The translations under genes and the position numbers were made by a program. From assembly GCF_018263905.1 (NCBI RefSeq), contig NZ_JAAFZU010000009.1:22903-86902 (forward strand): 64,000 nucleotides of DNA, in the 5' to 3' direction. Shown here in pieces: positions 52,403 to 61,728 of the stretch. Source of the stretch: Loktanella sp. SALINAS62 (lineage in GTDB: Bacteria > Pseudomonadota > Alphaproteobacteria > Rhodobacterales > Rhodobacteraceae). Each line of letters opens with the position of its first letter. The first letter of the stretch is position 1. Under the pieces are notes generated by a model. That model was given only the letters and a program-made list of their open reading frames with translations. It was not told the DNA's origin and did not search any database.

Positions 52403-54855
52403 GTCAGCAATCCGGGCAGCATCGCAGCCGTTGCCGCGACCAGCGTTATGGCCACCGCATAATCGGCCCAAAGCCGGCCAATGCGGGCGGCGCCGACAGT
52501 CGTGGCCGCCGCATGACCGGCCAGCCTGCGTGCGGCCAGCAGCCCCAGCATCAGCGCGACGACCAGATGGTGCAGCAGCGCGTAACCCATCAGCACCCAA
52601 AGGGTCGCGTCATAGGCATGGGCCGCAGGGTCCGGCGCGCGCAGCATAAGACCGGCGCAGACAGCGGCCAGCGCTGCAAGCCCCGCCAACACCAGTGCCA
52701 GCCCCCAGACGGGTCGCAGACGCGTGCCGACAAGGATCAGCGCGGCCCCCCCGCCAAGCAACAACAGACCCCCCGTTCCCGCATCGACATAGGCCGGTGG
52801 CGGCCAGTTCGGCGCGATCGTCCACAAAAAGGCATAGCCGAACAGCAGCGATCCAAAGAACGTCCCGTTCGCCAACAACAAAAAGACCGACCCCCACCAG
52901 CCCGGCGGGTCCGGCACGTCGGCGGCGGTGAACAGCGACAGGCCATGCCCTGCGGGAATCCGCCCCTCGGTTTCCTTGCGCCCCAGACCCCAGACCCAGA
53001 CCAGCGCACAGGCGATCACGCCCACGGCGGACAGCGGCACCAGCCAATAGGCTTTCAGCAGCATACCCAGGAAAAACACCCCCGTGATGGCCGACATCAG
53101 GATCGGCAGGGCCGTGTTGCCGGGAAAGACGGTGATATAGCGCGGCTCTCCGGTGGCTGTGTCGACCGACAGGGTTTCGCGCCGCCCCCGCGCACAATCG
53201 CCCAGATAGCCTTCGCCGCGTGCGATCTGCACCGGCAGGTCGGGCGTGTCGTAAAGCGGGTCGCGCGACGTGACGCGGGGGATGCTGGCAAAATTGTAGG
53301 CCGCGGGCGGCGTCGGCATCGCCCATTCCAGCGTCCCGGCGTTCCACGGATCGCGCGCGCCGCGCACCGCCATGACCGCGTTCACCACCACGTCGATCAG
53401 CACGATGGCAAAGCCGATCGCCATCACGAAGCTGCTGACAGAGGCGATCAGGTTGATGACCTCCCATCCCTGTCCGGACCCATAGGTGTCGATCCGCCGC
53501 CGCATTCCCAGCAACCCGGCCCAGTGCAGCAGCAGGAACGTGCCGTGAAACCCCGGCACGATCAGCCAGAACGCCACAGTGCCAAGGTTGAAATAGCTGG
53601 TGCGTCCGGCGACATGCGGCATCCAGTAGTAAAGTACGGCCAGCATCGGAAAGACGAAACCGCCGACCAGCACGTAGTGAAGATGCGCCACGATGAAATA
53701 GGTGTCATGGGCCTGCCAGTCGAAAGGCACGATGGCCACCATGACGCCCGTCAGCCCGCCGATCACGAAGGTCGCGAAAAACGCCATCAGCCAAAGCATC
53801 GGCAGGTGCATCGTGGGCCGGCCCTGCCACAGCGTCCCGATCCAGGCAAAGATCTGCACCGCCGTGGGCACGGCCACCAGCGTCGATGCGGCCGAAAAAA
53901 AGGCCAGCCCCATGTGCGGGATGCCGGTGGTGAACATATGGTGCACCCACAGCCCAAAGCTGAGTATCCCCAGCGATACGGCGGCGGCCACGATCCAGCC
54001 GTAGCCCATCAGCCGGGTGCGGGCCATCACCGGCAGGATGGTCGAAATCGCGCCGGCGGCGGGCAGAAAGATGATGTAGACCTCTGGATGTCCGAACAGC
54101 CAGAACAGATGCTGCCACAGCAGCGCGTCGCCCCCTTCTGACACCTGAAAGAAGGGCATGCCAAAGGCACGTTCCAGTTCCAGCAGGATAGAGCCGAGGA
54201 TCAGCGGCGGAAATCCCGTCAGGATCATCACCGCCGTGACCAGCGCATACCAGGCAAAGATCGGCATCTGCGACAGGCGCATCCCCGCCGCGCGGTAGCG
54301 CAAGATCGTCACGGTGATTTCCACCGCCGCCGAGATGGCCGAGATTTCCACAAAGGTGATCCCGATCAGCCAGAAATCGGTGTTGATCCCCGGCGCGCCG
54401 ATGGCCGATGACAACGGCGGATACATGAACCACCCGCTGTCGGGGGCAACGCCGGCCAGCAGCGAAAAGATCATCATCGACCCGCCAAAGACGTAGCACC
54501 AGAACCCGTAGGCCGTCAGCCGGGGAAAGGCGAGGTCGCGGGTTCCCAGCATTTTCGGCAGCAGATAGACCGCAAGCCCCTCGAACAGGGGGATCGCGAA
54601 CAGGAACATCATGATGGTCCCGTGCATGGTGAAAATCTGGTTGTAGTGTTCCGGCCCGAGAAAGGCCGAACGCGGGCTGGCCAGCTGCGCGCGGATCAGC
54701 ATCGCAAGGATGCCGCCCACGATAAAGAAAAACACGGCGACCGCCAGAAACATGCGGCCCAGATCGGTATGGCTGACCGTGGTGAACCAGCCTTTCCAGC
54801 CGGTATCGGATGCCCAGATCCGGGTCAGGGCGCGGTGGCGGCGCAGTGCTGTCAT
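52399..54855 (-). CDS. ctaD: Haem-copper oxidase, fused subunits I and III
   Basis: An 818-residue fusion. Residues about 20-520 are subunit I, with haem/CuB ligands in IFTMHGTIMMFLF, FGHPEVYIIF (crosslinked His-Tyr and channel Glu), LWVHHMFTTG and VAHLHYVLVGG. The D-channel entrance Asp is kept (GTRDLAFPR) but the usual following Asn pair is Thr-Ala. The K-channel lysine (normally PTG-V-K-IF) is Gln here (VPTAVQIFAW, codon CAG at 53856-53854). Residues about 590-818 are subunit III-like helices (FLLLANGTFFGSLLFGYAFL). Fusion of I and III is known in caa3-type enzymes. The ATG at 54855 overlaps the subunit II stop. With the altered subunit II, the enzyme may not be a standard cytochrome c oxidase. 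Confidence 0.9.
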   Translation of the reverse strand: MTALRRHRALTRIWASDTGWKGWFTTVSHTDLGRMFLAVAVFFFIVGGILAMLIRAQLASPRSAFLGPEHYNQIFTMHGTIMMFLFAIPLFEGLAVYLLPKMLGTRDLAFPRLTAYGFWCYVFGGSMMIFSLLAGVAPDSGWFMYPPLSSAIGAPGINTDFWLIGITFVEISAISAAVEITVTILRYRAAGMRLSQMPIFAWYALVTAVMILTGFPPLILGSILLELERAFGMPFFQVSEGGDALLWQHLFWLFGHPEVYIIFLPAAGAISTILPVMARTRLMGYGWIVAAAVSLGILSFGLWVHHMFTTGIPHMGLAFFSAASTLVAVPTAVQIFAWIGTLWQGRPTMHLPMLWLMAFFATFVIGGLTGVMVAIVPFDWQAHDTYFIVAHLHYVLVGGFVFPMLAVLYYWMPHVAGRTSYFNLGTVAFWLIVPGFHGTFLLLHWAGLLGMRRRIDTYGSGQGWEVINLIASVSSFVMAIGFAIVLIDVVVNAVMAVRGARDPWNAGTLEWAMPTPPAAYNFASIPRVTSRDPLYDTPDLPVQIARGEGYLGDCARGRRETLSVDTATGEPRYITVFPGNTALPILMSAITGVFFLGMLLKAYWLVPLSAVGVIACALVWVWGLGRKETEGRIPAGHGLSLFTAADVPDPPGWWGSVFLLLANGTFFGSLLFGYAFLWTIAPNWPPPAYVDAGTGGLLLLGGGAALILVGTRLRPVWGLALVLAGLAALAAVCAGLMLRAPDPAAHAYDATLWVLMGYALLHHLVVALMLGLLAARRLAGHAAATTVGAARIGRLWADYAVAITLVAATAAMLPGLLT

Positions 54856-55514
54856 GGCGTTTCTTCGCGCAGGAACCGATCCCACGCGGCGGCATCATGT
54901 GCCACCACGGTGAAACGGTGGTCGCGGTAGCCGCGACCGTTGTATTCCGATCCCAGACCGTCATAGCGGCCGGGCGCATCGGCCTCGATCCGCAGCACGT
55001 TCACGTGCCCCGGCACCGCATCCAGTTTGCCGGCCAGCCGGGGCACCCAGAAGGCGTGGATCACGTCGGCAGTCGTGATCGCCACATCCACCGGTCGCCC
55101 GGCGGGAATGTGCAGCACGTTTTCGGTCCGGTGCCCCGGCGCATCGTCGTAGCCGAACCGCCATGCCCATTGCCGTCCCTCGGCGTGCACGCGCACCACA
55201 TCGGGCCCGGCCCGCGGCAGCAGGCGTTCCCCGACGACCAGACCGTAAGCCAGCAGGGCGGCAAGCACGACCAGCGGAAAGCCCAGACCCAGCCCGATCA
55301 CGAACCCCCGCGCATCGCGCTGGCCTTCTGGTTGCCGCCACGCCCAGACGATCAGCCCGGTCACGAAAAGAAAGATCGCCGTCGCACCGGCCAGCAACAC
55401 CCACCACAATGTCGCAATGATCGCCGCCGCAGGTCCGGCCGGATGCACGGTCGACAGAGATTCCACGCAACCCGGCAGCAGAAAAAGCGTTGCCCCCCCA
55501 AGAGTGCAACGCAG
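54852..55514 (-). CDS. Oxidase subunit II-like protein lacking the CuA site
   Basis: About 220 residues. It has a lipoprotein-like leader (GGATLFLLPGC), two membrane helices (AAAIIATLWWVLLAGATAIF; GFVIGLGLGFPLVVLAALLA) and a cupredoxin domain (RVHAEGRQWAWRFGYDD, DVAITTADVIHAFWVPRLAG). Where cytochrome c oxidases have the CuA box (C-S-E-x3-C-x3-H-x2-M), this protein reads YDGLGSEYNGRGYRDHRF, without cysteines, resembling quinol oxidase CyoA (YDGISA-YSGPGF). The start is unresolved: no ATG/GTG/TTG lies in frame between the divergent gene and the leader. A CTG at 55514 is used here, and an ATG at 55528 would read through only if the seven-G run (55492-55498) had one more G. Confidence 0.78.
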   Translation of the reverse strand: MRCTLGGATLFLLPGCVESLSTVHPAGPAAAIIATLWWVLLAGATAIFLFVTGLIVWAWRQPEGQRDARGFVIGLGLGFPLVVLAALLAYGLVVGERLLPRAGPDVVRVHAEGRQWAWRFGYDDAPGHRTENVLHIPAGRPVDVAITTADVIHAFWVPRLAGKLDAVPGHVNVLRIEADAPGRYDGLGSEYNGRGYRDHRFTVVAHDAAAWDRFLREETP

Positions 55515-55526
55515 AAGGAACCGGAC

Positions 55527-56039
55527 ATGCCCGATAAGATGAACAACACACCCGATGACCTGACGGACCCGATCCTTGAACATTCCGGCTATGACACGAC
55601 GGAATCCCTTGTGGGCATCTGGGGTCATCCGCTGCACGCGATGACCGTCGCCTTTCCCGTAGCGCTGGCCTTTTGCACGTTTGGGGCGGACCTGTTCTAT
55701 TGGTGGAGCGGCGAGCTGTTCTGGGCCCGTGCCGCGATCTGGGCGGCAGGCACGGCCTTTTTGTTCGGTCTTGCCGCAGGGCTGACAGGGACCGCTGAAC
55801 TGCTGCTGGTGCCCGGTATCCGCATCCGCGCACCGGCCTGGACGCATTTCGTGATTGCTGTGCTGCTTTTGTCGCTGCTTGGCACGAACTGGGGTTACCG
55901 GCTGCAGGGCTATCAGGCAGCCGTGCTGCCCTACGGCATCCTTTTGTCCGGCTTCAACGTGCTGGTGGTGATGGTGACGGGATGGCATGGCGGCAAGCTT
56001 GTCTTTGATTATCGTTTGGGAACGTCGAAAGGCATCTGA
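55527..56039 (+). CDS. DUF2231-family membrane protein
   Basis: A 170-residue inner-membrane protein with four hydrophobic helices. It starts at 55527 after a good ribosome site (AGAAGGAACCGGAC). The segment IWGHPLHAMTVAFPVALAFC is the DUF2231 hallmark (HPLH), followed by GLAAGLTGTAELLLVPGIRI and LLSGFNVLVVMVTGWHGGKL with conserved histidines that may bind haem. It is divergent from the subunit II gene, with no space between them, and its 3' end overlaps the CopD-like gene by 31 nt. Role in the oxidase cluster is unknown. Confidence 0.82.
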   Translation: MPDKMNNTPDDLTDPILEHSGYDTTESLVGIWGHPLHAMTVAFPVALAFCTFGADLFYWWSGELFWARAAIWAAGTAFLFGLAAGLTGTAELLLVPGIRIRAPAWTHFVIAVLLLSLLGTNWGYRLQGYQAAVLPYGILLSGFNVLVVMVTGWHGGKLVFDYRLGTSKGI

Positions 56040-56518
56040 TGGCCGCGCGGTTCTGTCAGCCAGCCCGGCAGCGGGATGTCGTCCAGATCCGGCTTGGCCA
56101 GAACCAGCGTCAGCACGCACAGGACCGCCACCAGCAGCAGGACAAGCGGTGCGGTGGGTGCCGGGGCGCTGTGCGTTCCCCCTTGTTCCGCCACGGCGAC
56201 AAGGACGTAGCCGATCCAGACGTGAAAGGTCACCATCGTCGCCACAAAGACAAGCTTGGCGAACATCCATGTCACGTAGACCTCGCGCAGAAAGACCAGT
56301 GCCGTGCCCGACGCGATGGCCAGCACGGCCGCGGGAGTGATGAAGAACAGATAGGCAAAATGCGTGGCACGGCGGATGCGGGCGTAATCGGTCTGTCCAA
56401 TGACCGGGTCGTGCCGCGCCAGCATCAGCGGCAGCGCAAACAGCCCGCTGCACCACAGCAGCAGCATTCCGATGTGCAGCGCCTTGAAATGGGGGATCAG
56501 GACCATGAGCGTGGTCAT
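56009..56518 (-). CDS. CopD/HemJ-like membrane protein
   Basis: A 169-residue protein with four membrane helices, starting at 56518. The N-terminal HFKALHIGMLLLWCSGLFAL and the later TWMFAKLVFVATMVTFHVWI, with conserved His and Lys positions, match the CopD/HemJ-like superfamily (copper handling or protoporphyrinogen oxidation). It overlaps the upstream ctaG by 4 nt (ATGA), so a role in copper or haem supply to the oxidase is likely. Confidence 0.75.
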   Translation of the reverse strand: MTTLMVLIPHFKALHIGMLLLWCSGLFALPLMLARHDPVIGQTDYARIRRATHFAYLFFITPAAVLAIASGTALVFLREVYVTWMFAKLVFVATMVTFHVWIGYVLVAVAEQGGTHSAPAPTAPLVLLLVAVLCVLTLVLAKPDLDDIPLPGWLTEPRGHQMPFDVPKR

Positions 56519-57231
56519 GTCGACACCGGTCCGACCCCGGCACGCCAGCCGCGCCGGGCCAGCAGCGCGATCACGGCAAGATAGGGCAGCATCGCCGGAA
56601 CCCACATGATCAGGCCGCCCAACTGCTGATCGGCCAGCGGTGACATGCCCCACAGGAACGGCACCCGGCGATGCGCTGCATAAAGCGCCACGGGCGCCAG
56701 CGTCAGGATCGCACCCAGGAATCCCATCTGCATCAGCCCGGCAAGCGACCAAAGCACGCCGCTGACCGTATCACGGCCCGCAAGGACCGCCCGCCAGAAC
56801 AGGGTCGCGGACCCCAGCAGCGTGATCTGCATGATCCAGTAGACCGCCATGTCCCGCAACGCGAGATCATAGGCGGCCGGGACATGCCAGGCCCATAGGA
56901 TGGCCGTCGACAGCACGAAATGCAGGGCCACCGGGCTGGATGGCCGCTGCCGGGGCAGGGCTGTGGCCAGCAGCGGTGCCGCGACGGCGACCAGCAGCAC
57001 GTGATGCACCACCCGCGCCGAAAACAACCCGGCCGCCATGGCACAAAGTGGTGAGACGAAGGCCACCACCAGCACGGCCACGCAGGCCAGCCCGGACGGC
57101 TTGTGCCGCAGGGCGAACGCCATGAGGGACAGGGCGGCCAGCAAGACCGGGTCGAAATTCCACGTGGCCCAGACCAGTCCCGGCGCGGGCCCCGTGCCGC
57201 AATAGCTGCCTGAAAAGATGTCAATCGACAC
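56515..57231 (-). CDS. ctaG: Cytochrome c oxidase assembly protein, CtaG (caa3 type)
   Basis: A 238-residue protein with about seven membrane helices. The GTG start at 57231 follows AGGAGAAACAC, a strong ribosome site; the longer ATG frame lacks support. Family marks are YCGTGPAPGLVWATWNFDPV, RVVHHVLLVAVAAPLLATAL, WAWHVPAAYDLALRD and SPLADQQLGGLIMWVPAM. Caa3-CtaG proteins help assemble the binuclear centre. It is the first gene of the minus-strand run ctaG-copD-like. Confidence 0.92.
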   Translation of the reverse strand: MSIDIFSGSYCGTGPAPGLVWATWNFDPVLLAALSLMAFALRHKPSGLACVAVLVVAFVSPLCAMAAGLFSARVVHHVLLVAVAAPLLATALPRQRPSSPVALHFVLSTAILWAWHVPAAYDLALRDMAVYWIMQITLLGSATLFWRAVLAGRDTVSGVLWSLAGLMQMGFLGAILTLAPVALYAAHRRVPFLWGMSPLADQQLGGLIMWVPAMLPYLAVIALLARRGWRAGVGPVST

Positions 57232-57445
57232 GTGTTTCTCCTGCTGCACACATCGGGCGGCAGCAAACCCCGCCATGGTCTCCTTTTCGTCATAGTGCCG
57301 CAGGGCGGTGCGGCATCCCTGAACCGGGAAAGTCCTGTCCTGGTTTTAGAACAACCGATTGACAGCCCAAACGTACGACACTGTCCCGGAACCCGCGCGC
57401 GCCGGACCGGTTACCGTATCAACACCTGATCAAGGACAGTGCCCC

Positions 57446-58710
57446 GTGCGCATCCGGGCGAAAAACAATGGTTCGGGACTGCCGACGCTGAAAAGCCCGG
57501 ACAGCACGCTGGCGTTTCTGCACGAAGGTTACGGTTTCATCGCGCGGCGGTGCGACGCCCTGAACGCCGACGGGTTTCATGCGCGGATCATGTTGCGCCC
57601 TGTCACCTGCCTGCGCGGGGCCGATGCGGTGCAGGCATTTTACGCCCCCGGTCGCATGACCCGGCGGGGTGCGATGCCGGCGGCGGTCGTGGCGCTGTTG
57701 CAGGACAAAGGCAGCGTGCAGCAGCTTGACGGTGCAGACCACCGCCAGCGCAAGGCCCTGTTTATGGACATGATGACCCCGACCGGCTGGAACAGGCGCG
57801 CAGGCTTTTTGCCGAAGAATGGCAGTCCGCCAGACAGAATTGGCGGGGCCGGACGATCTGTCTGAGCGACAGCATCGACGTTGTGCTGACCCGCACGGCG
57901 CTGCGCTGGTGCGGCATCCCCGTTGTCGATCAGGATGTGACGGCGCGATCCCGCGAACTGGGGGCGATGTTTCGCAATGCAGGCCGTCTGGGTCCGGGAT
58001 ACGTCAAGGCGCGGGCACTGCGTGCCCGGTCGGAACGCTGGGCCCTCCGGATCGTGCGCGCGGCCCGGTCGCGCGCGCCGCAAGACGGGGCCGACAGTGT
58101 GCCAGACCGGTTGGTGCTGCACCGCGATGCCGACCAGTCCCGCCTGTCGGACGCGGCGGCGGTGGTCGAACTGCTGAACGTGCTGCGTCCGCTTGTGGCG
58201 GTCGGCGTCTACATCACCTTTGCCGTGCATGCGCTGCATCAAAACAGGGCGCGGATCGCGGATTTCATCGCGGATGGCGACCGCGACAGGCTGGCGCTTG
58301 TCGGGGAAGAGGTGCGGCGGCTTTACCCGTTCTTTCCGATGATAGGCGGGCGGGTCATGGAACCCTTTACCTGGCACGGCGCCCGGTTCGATCGTTCTGA
58401 CTGGCTCTTGCTTGATCTTTACGGCACGAACCGCGACCCCACGATCTGGCCGTCCCCCGATACCTTTGACCCTGCGCGGCACATCGACCGCAATCCCACA
58501 CAGCGGCAATCGATGGTGCCGCAGGGCGGCGGCGACTATCTGCAAAACCACCGCTGTCCGGGGGAACACCTGACGCAGGTCCTGCTGACAGAGGCAATCG
58601 CCCAACTGGTCGGGATGGATTATGACGTGCCACCGCAGGACATGGGCATTCCCCTGAACCTGTTTCCGCCCGCCCCACGTGACGGGATGCAGATCGCCGT
58701 GGCCAGATAG
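57446..58710 (+). pseudogene. Cytochrome P450, CYP152 (fatty-acid peroxygenase) type, frameshifted
   Basis: H2O2-using P450s of this family hydroxylate fatty acids. The reading frame from the GTG at 57446 is standard until about 57780 (HEGYGFIARRCDALNADGFH; LDGADHRQRKALFMDMM), then continues one frame over to 58710. There the family marks are clear: EEVRRLYPFFPMIGGRV with the acid-binding Arg, LLLDLYGTNRDPTIWPSPDT and the haem loop VPQGGGDYLQNHRCPGEHLT. Adding one C to the CCCC at 57777-57780 restores MMTPDRLEQARRLFAEEWQ and a full protein of about 421 residues, the normal CYP152 size. Either a recent single-base loss or a sequencing error. Confidence 0.87.
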
Positions 58711-58728
58711 GACCGGCTGCGCGATGCG

Positions 58729-59976
58729 TCATGCGTCCCCAAGGCACCCCGCAAGGTGTTTCGGGGTGTCGGCCACACCGCTGGCCAGGGGAAACAGATC
58801 TGCCTGAAGCGCGTGATAGATGTCGGGTTTGCCAGCGAACTGTCGTTCGATGGGCAGGCCCGCGTCGTCGATTTCGGGGATCCAGCCGCCTCTGTCGGTA
58901 TCGATGAAATGCGCTGCCGCAAAGGTCCAGATCCGGCGATACCAGTCTTCGTCACGCGGTTGCGGGTCCAGTTTGATCAGGGTCGCCAGCGCGCCGATGG
59001 CTTCTGTCATCGGCCACCAGTAGCGGTCCGGGATGTCGACCGCACCGCCGTGGGACAAGGTGTAGACAAAGCCGCCATCCGGCCGCCACGCGTCCTGCAG
59101 GGCGGTTTCGATCAGGCGACGCGCGGTGCCGGGGGCCGTGGTGTCGGGCCTGCCTGACAGCGCCCAGTGCTGGATCAAAAGCCGCCCCAGTTCAAACGAA
59201 TGCCCCGGCGTGGTGCCCGCCGGACGGAACATCGGATTGCCCGCATAGCCAAAATCGACACGCCAATCGTCCGTATAATGTTCCGGCAGGCGCCAGGCGT
59301 GGGCCGGCGCCATCACTTCGGTCAGGAAAGCCAGAATACGTCCGGCCCGTGTCAGCCACGTGCGGTCACCGGTTGCCTCAAAGGCGGCCAGCATCGCTTC
59401 GGTGGTGTGCATGTTGGCGTTCATGCCCCGATAGGTGGAAAACGTCGTCCAGTCTCGCCGGAATTCTTCGCGCATCAGGCCTGCGGTTTCATCCCAGAAG
59501 CGTGCGTCGATCACACCGGCCACGTCGTCGAACAGGTTCCGGGCCCGCTCATGCCCCGCGATCATCGCGGTTGATGCTGCAAGAAGCACAAAGGCATGCC
59601 CGTAGGCCAGTTTCTGGTCGTCTGTTATGGCGCCATCTCGGACCGCCCAGACATAGCCACCATGCACGGTGTCCCTGTGTTGGTTCCACAGCGCATCAAG
59701 TCCCGCATCCACAAGGCGCGCGGCACCGGGATACCCGGCGATCTGCCCCAGCGCATAGGAATGCACAAAGCGGGTGACCGTATGCAGCTCTTGCGGGACG
59801 GGACGCGGGGTGCCGGACCTGTCCAGTGCCGCGATTGCGCCATTCTGGTCGAGGCTGGCAGCAAAGAAATCAAGCTGCGCGCGGGCGTCAGCCGCCAGAA
59901 ACCGCCTGTGTGACGGATCGTCGATCCAATGGCCGGGCGCGTCCGCCGGTCCGGGACGATTGCGAAGATCGGTCAT
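58729..59976 (-). CDS. AGE-family sugar 2-epimerase/isomerase
   Basis: A 415-residue (alpha/alpha)6-barrel protein of the N-acylglucosamine 2-epimerase / mannose isomerase / YihS family. Conserved pieces are QELHTVTRFVHSYALGQIAG, VHGGYVWAVRDG, KLAYGHAFVLLAAS, YRGMNANMHTTEAMLAAFEA, TPGHSFELGRLLIQHW (catalytic His) and YWWPMTEAIGALATL. This is the mannose/sulfoquinovose-isomerase-like branch rather than GlcNAc 2-epimerase. It could supply mannose or fructose for the GDP-mannose pathway, but the substrate is not determinable. No operon partner. Confidence 0.87.
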   Translation of the reverse strand: MTDLRNRPGPADAPGHWIDDPSHRRFLAADARAQLDFFAASLDQNGAIAALDRSGTPRPVPQELHTVTRFVHSYALGQIAGYPGAARLVDAGLDALWNQHRDTVHGGYVWAVRDGAITDDQKLAYGHAFVLLAASTAMIAGHERARNLFDDVAGVIDARFWDETAGLMREEFRRDWTTFSTYRGMNANMHTTEAMLAAFEATGDRTWLTRAGRILAFLTEVMAPAHAWRLPEHYTDDWRVDFGYAGNPMFRPAGTTPGHSFELGRLLIQHWALSGRPDTTAPGTARRLIETALQDAWRPDGGFVYTLSHGGAVDIPDRYWWPMTEAIGALATLIKLDPQPRDEDWYRRIWTFAAAHFIDTDRGGWIPEIDDAGLPIERQFAGKPDIYHALQADLFPLASGVADTPKHLAGCLGDA

Positions 59977-60424
59977 GCCTGTCCTTTCCGGAATCTGACG
60001 CAGGCCAAGGTTGCAGGGCCTGTGATGATGATATTACCCAAGGCTGTCCAGAACCTGAAGCAGGCCGCGGATATAGCCGCAGATCAGCTGCGCGTGCCAA
60101 GCGGTTGGGGGCGATCTGCTGATCGCCACCGTGGCGTGGATCAGCGCAAGCCGTACATCCTGCGGCGGCTGCACCCGCGCTCAAGCTGCCGACCAGTGGC
60201 GAGGGCCAAGCGCGCTATCCTCGGCGCAGACAGCGGAAATGGTGTTCTGGTCGGTCAGCTTGGCCGACACGACGGCTGCATCACCACAAACGCAGGCTTC
60301 TTCAGCGGTCAGAATAGCCTGTTGTCAGCGAATGCATCGCCTGCGGCGTGAACGGCTGCCGGGCAAGGCTGCGAGTGCGGCGACAGAAAACGGATTTTCC
60401 CGCTGCAGCATGTGATAAATCTCG
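59977..60424. other. Non-coding or decayed stretch
   Basis: About 450 bp between the start of the AGE gene and the 3' end of the phosphatase gene, where both neighbours are on the minus strand. Short ORFs on both strands are broken by stops, and none shows a family motif I recognise. Composition resembles coding DNA, so a decayed gene is possible. The AGE promoter should lie at its left end. Confidence 0.4.
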
Positions 60425-61165
60425 TCACCCCGTCATCCGGAAATGCGGTGGGCCATTTCCTAAAATAGCCGCCGTCAGTCGCCCTGTCGCATAGGCCCCG
60501 GTATCGACAGCGATTCGGCCGCCCTGTGCGGTGGGTCTGTCCTGAATGACGTGGCCGTGCGCCACCCACAGACCATCGGTGCGGGTGGTGTCATCGAATG
60601 CTGCACAGCCCCAGATCATGTCCTGCGGTCTTTGGTCGTCAGGCCCGCGGGCAGGGTCGGCCCCGGCGTGGGTGACCAGCAGGTTGCCGCTGCGCCAGCT
60701 TATGGCCAGATCCTGCATCCAGGTGATGCGCCGAGTCCCCATCGCCAATGCCAGATCGTCGCGCACCCGCTGAAACGGGCGTGTGCCGTCCGCCGCAGGC
60801 CCCGCAACACCATAGCTGGCAAGTGTTTGCAGCCCGCCATACTGCAGCCAGCTTGCGCCGTGCTTGTCGGGATTGTCCAAAAACCGCAGGCACATGGCTT
60901 CGTGGTTGCCCTTCAGGCAGATGATGTCGGGACGGTCCAGCAGCAGATTGATCACCGCGGCCGACCCGTCGCCGCGATCGATATAATCACCGACACAGAC
61001 GATCTGTATTCCGGTGGGGTCCGCCTGTGCAATCTGGTCCAGCAGCTGGGCCAGCAATTGATCACAGCCATGAATATCGCCGATCACCGCCACGGGGGCT
61101 GGCACATCCAGCGGCGCGTCAAAGGGGCGGGTTTTCTCGCGGCGAAAGAAGGATAGAAAACGCAT
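60425..61165 (-). CDS. Metallophosphoesterase (serine/threonine phosphatase family)
   Basis: A 246-residue calcineurin-like phosphatase. The PPP signature is complete: GDIHG (about 29-33), GDYIDRGDG (about 58-66), GNHEAM (about 86-91), a metal-ligand His in LLVTHAGADPARG, and VAHGHVIQDRP near the C-terminus. This is the bacterial phosphoprotein phosphatase/ApaH-like type common in Rhodobacterales; proteins or diadenosine polyphosphates are possible substrates. It is single-gene, and its promoter lies in 61166-61400, next to IS remnants. Confidence 0.9.
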   Translation of the reverse strand: MRFLSFFRREKTRPFDAPLDVPAPVAVIGDIHGCDQLLAQLLDQIAQADPTGIQIVCVGDYIDRGDGSAAVINLLLDRPDIICLKGNHEAMCLRFLDNPDKHGASWLQYGGLQTLASYGVAGPAADGTRPFQRVRDDLALAMGTRRITWMQDLAISWRSGNLLVTHAGADPARGPDDQRPQDMIWGCAAFDDTTRTDGLWVAHGHVIQDRPTAQGGRIAVDTGAYATGRLTAAILGNGPPHFRMTG

Positions 61166-61429
61166 GCTGAAAGAATTCCAAGGTCGGGATGCGCAGATGT
61201 CCTAAGGGAGGTCAGCCGGAACGCACAAGGCCCGGACATCAGGAAACCGTGAACAGCCGTCCGCACAACGGCCCTGTGCATGCAGCCAAAACGGGCGGTT
61301 TCATGTGGTATCGTGTATGAAACTGGCAGTTTATAAAAGAGTTTTGCAATACATCCTTGCCATGTCTTTTCAGCGTTACATTTACGCGTTACCCAACTAA
61401 GCTTGACGTTGTAGTCTGCCTCCATCGAG

Positions 61430-61726
61430 TGGTCCAGCCGACGTACCCGCTTTTCGTTCACCAGGTGGCCGTCGTTACGCAGGTGCCAGATCATCTGGTG
61501 GACACCGAAGAACGGCGTCTCCAGGAAATGCTCGTCGATCCGCCGCATCAGGCCGAGGTTCTGTTCGGTCTCGCCTTTCGGCTTGTAGTAGAAGGACGAG
61601 CGCGCATTGACAGCAGCTTGCACTGTTTGCTGATGGACAGCTCTGGGTGGTCGCGCTCGACAATGCCGCGCCTCACTTCTCGCCCCAAGGCTTGAGCTTT
61701 CTTTCCAAAAAAGAGTTGGCCACCGC
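61430..61726 (-). pseudogene. IS3-family transposase remnant, left part (OrfA end and OrfB start)
   Basis: Minus-strand reading: OrfA ends VANSFLERKLKPWGEK then stop, and OrfB pieces follow in two frames (ALGREVRRGIVERDHPELSI, then ARSSFYYKPKGETEQNLGLM and HLRNDGHLVNEKRVRRL). These are the N-terminal HTH_21-type parts of an IS3 OrfB; the DDE domain is absent. The right end of this block abuts the IS630 element, and the same OrfA frame resumes beyond it at 62781, so the IS3 copy was split by that insertion. Confidence 0.8.
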
Positions 61727-61728
61727 TA

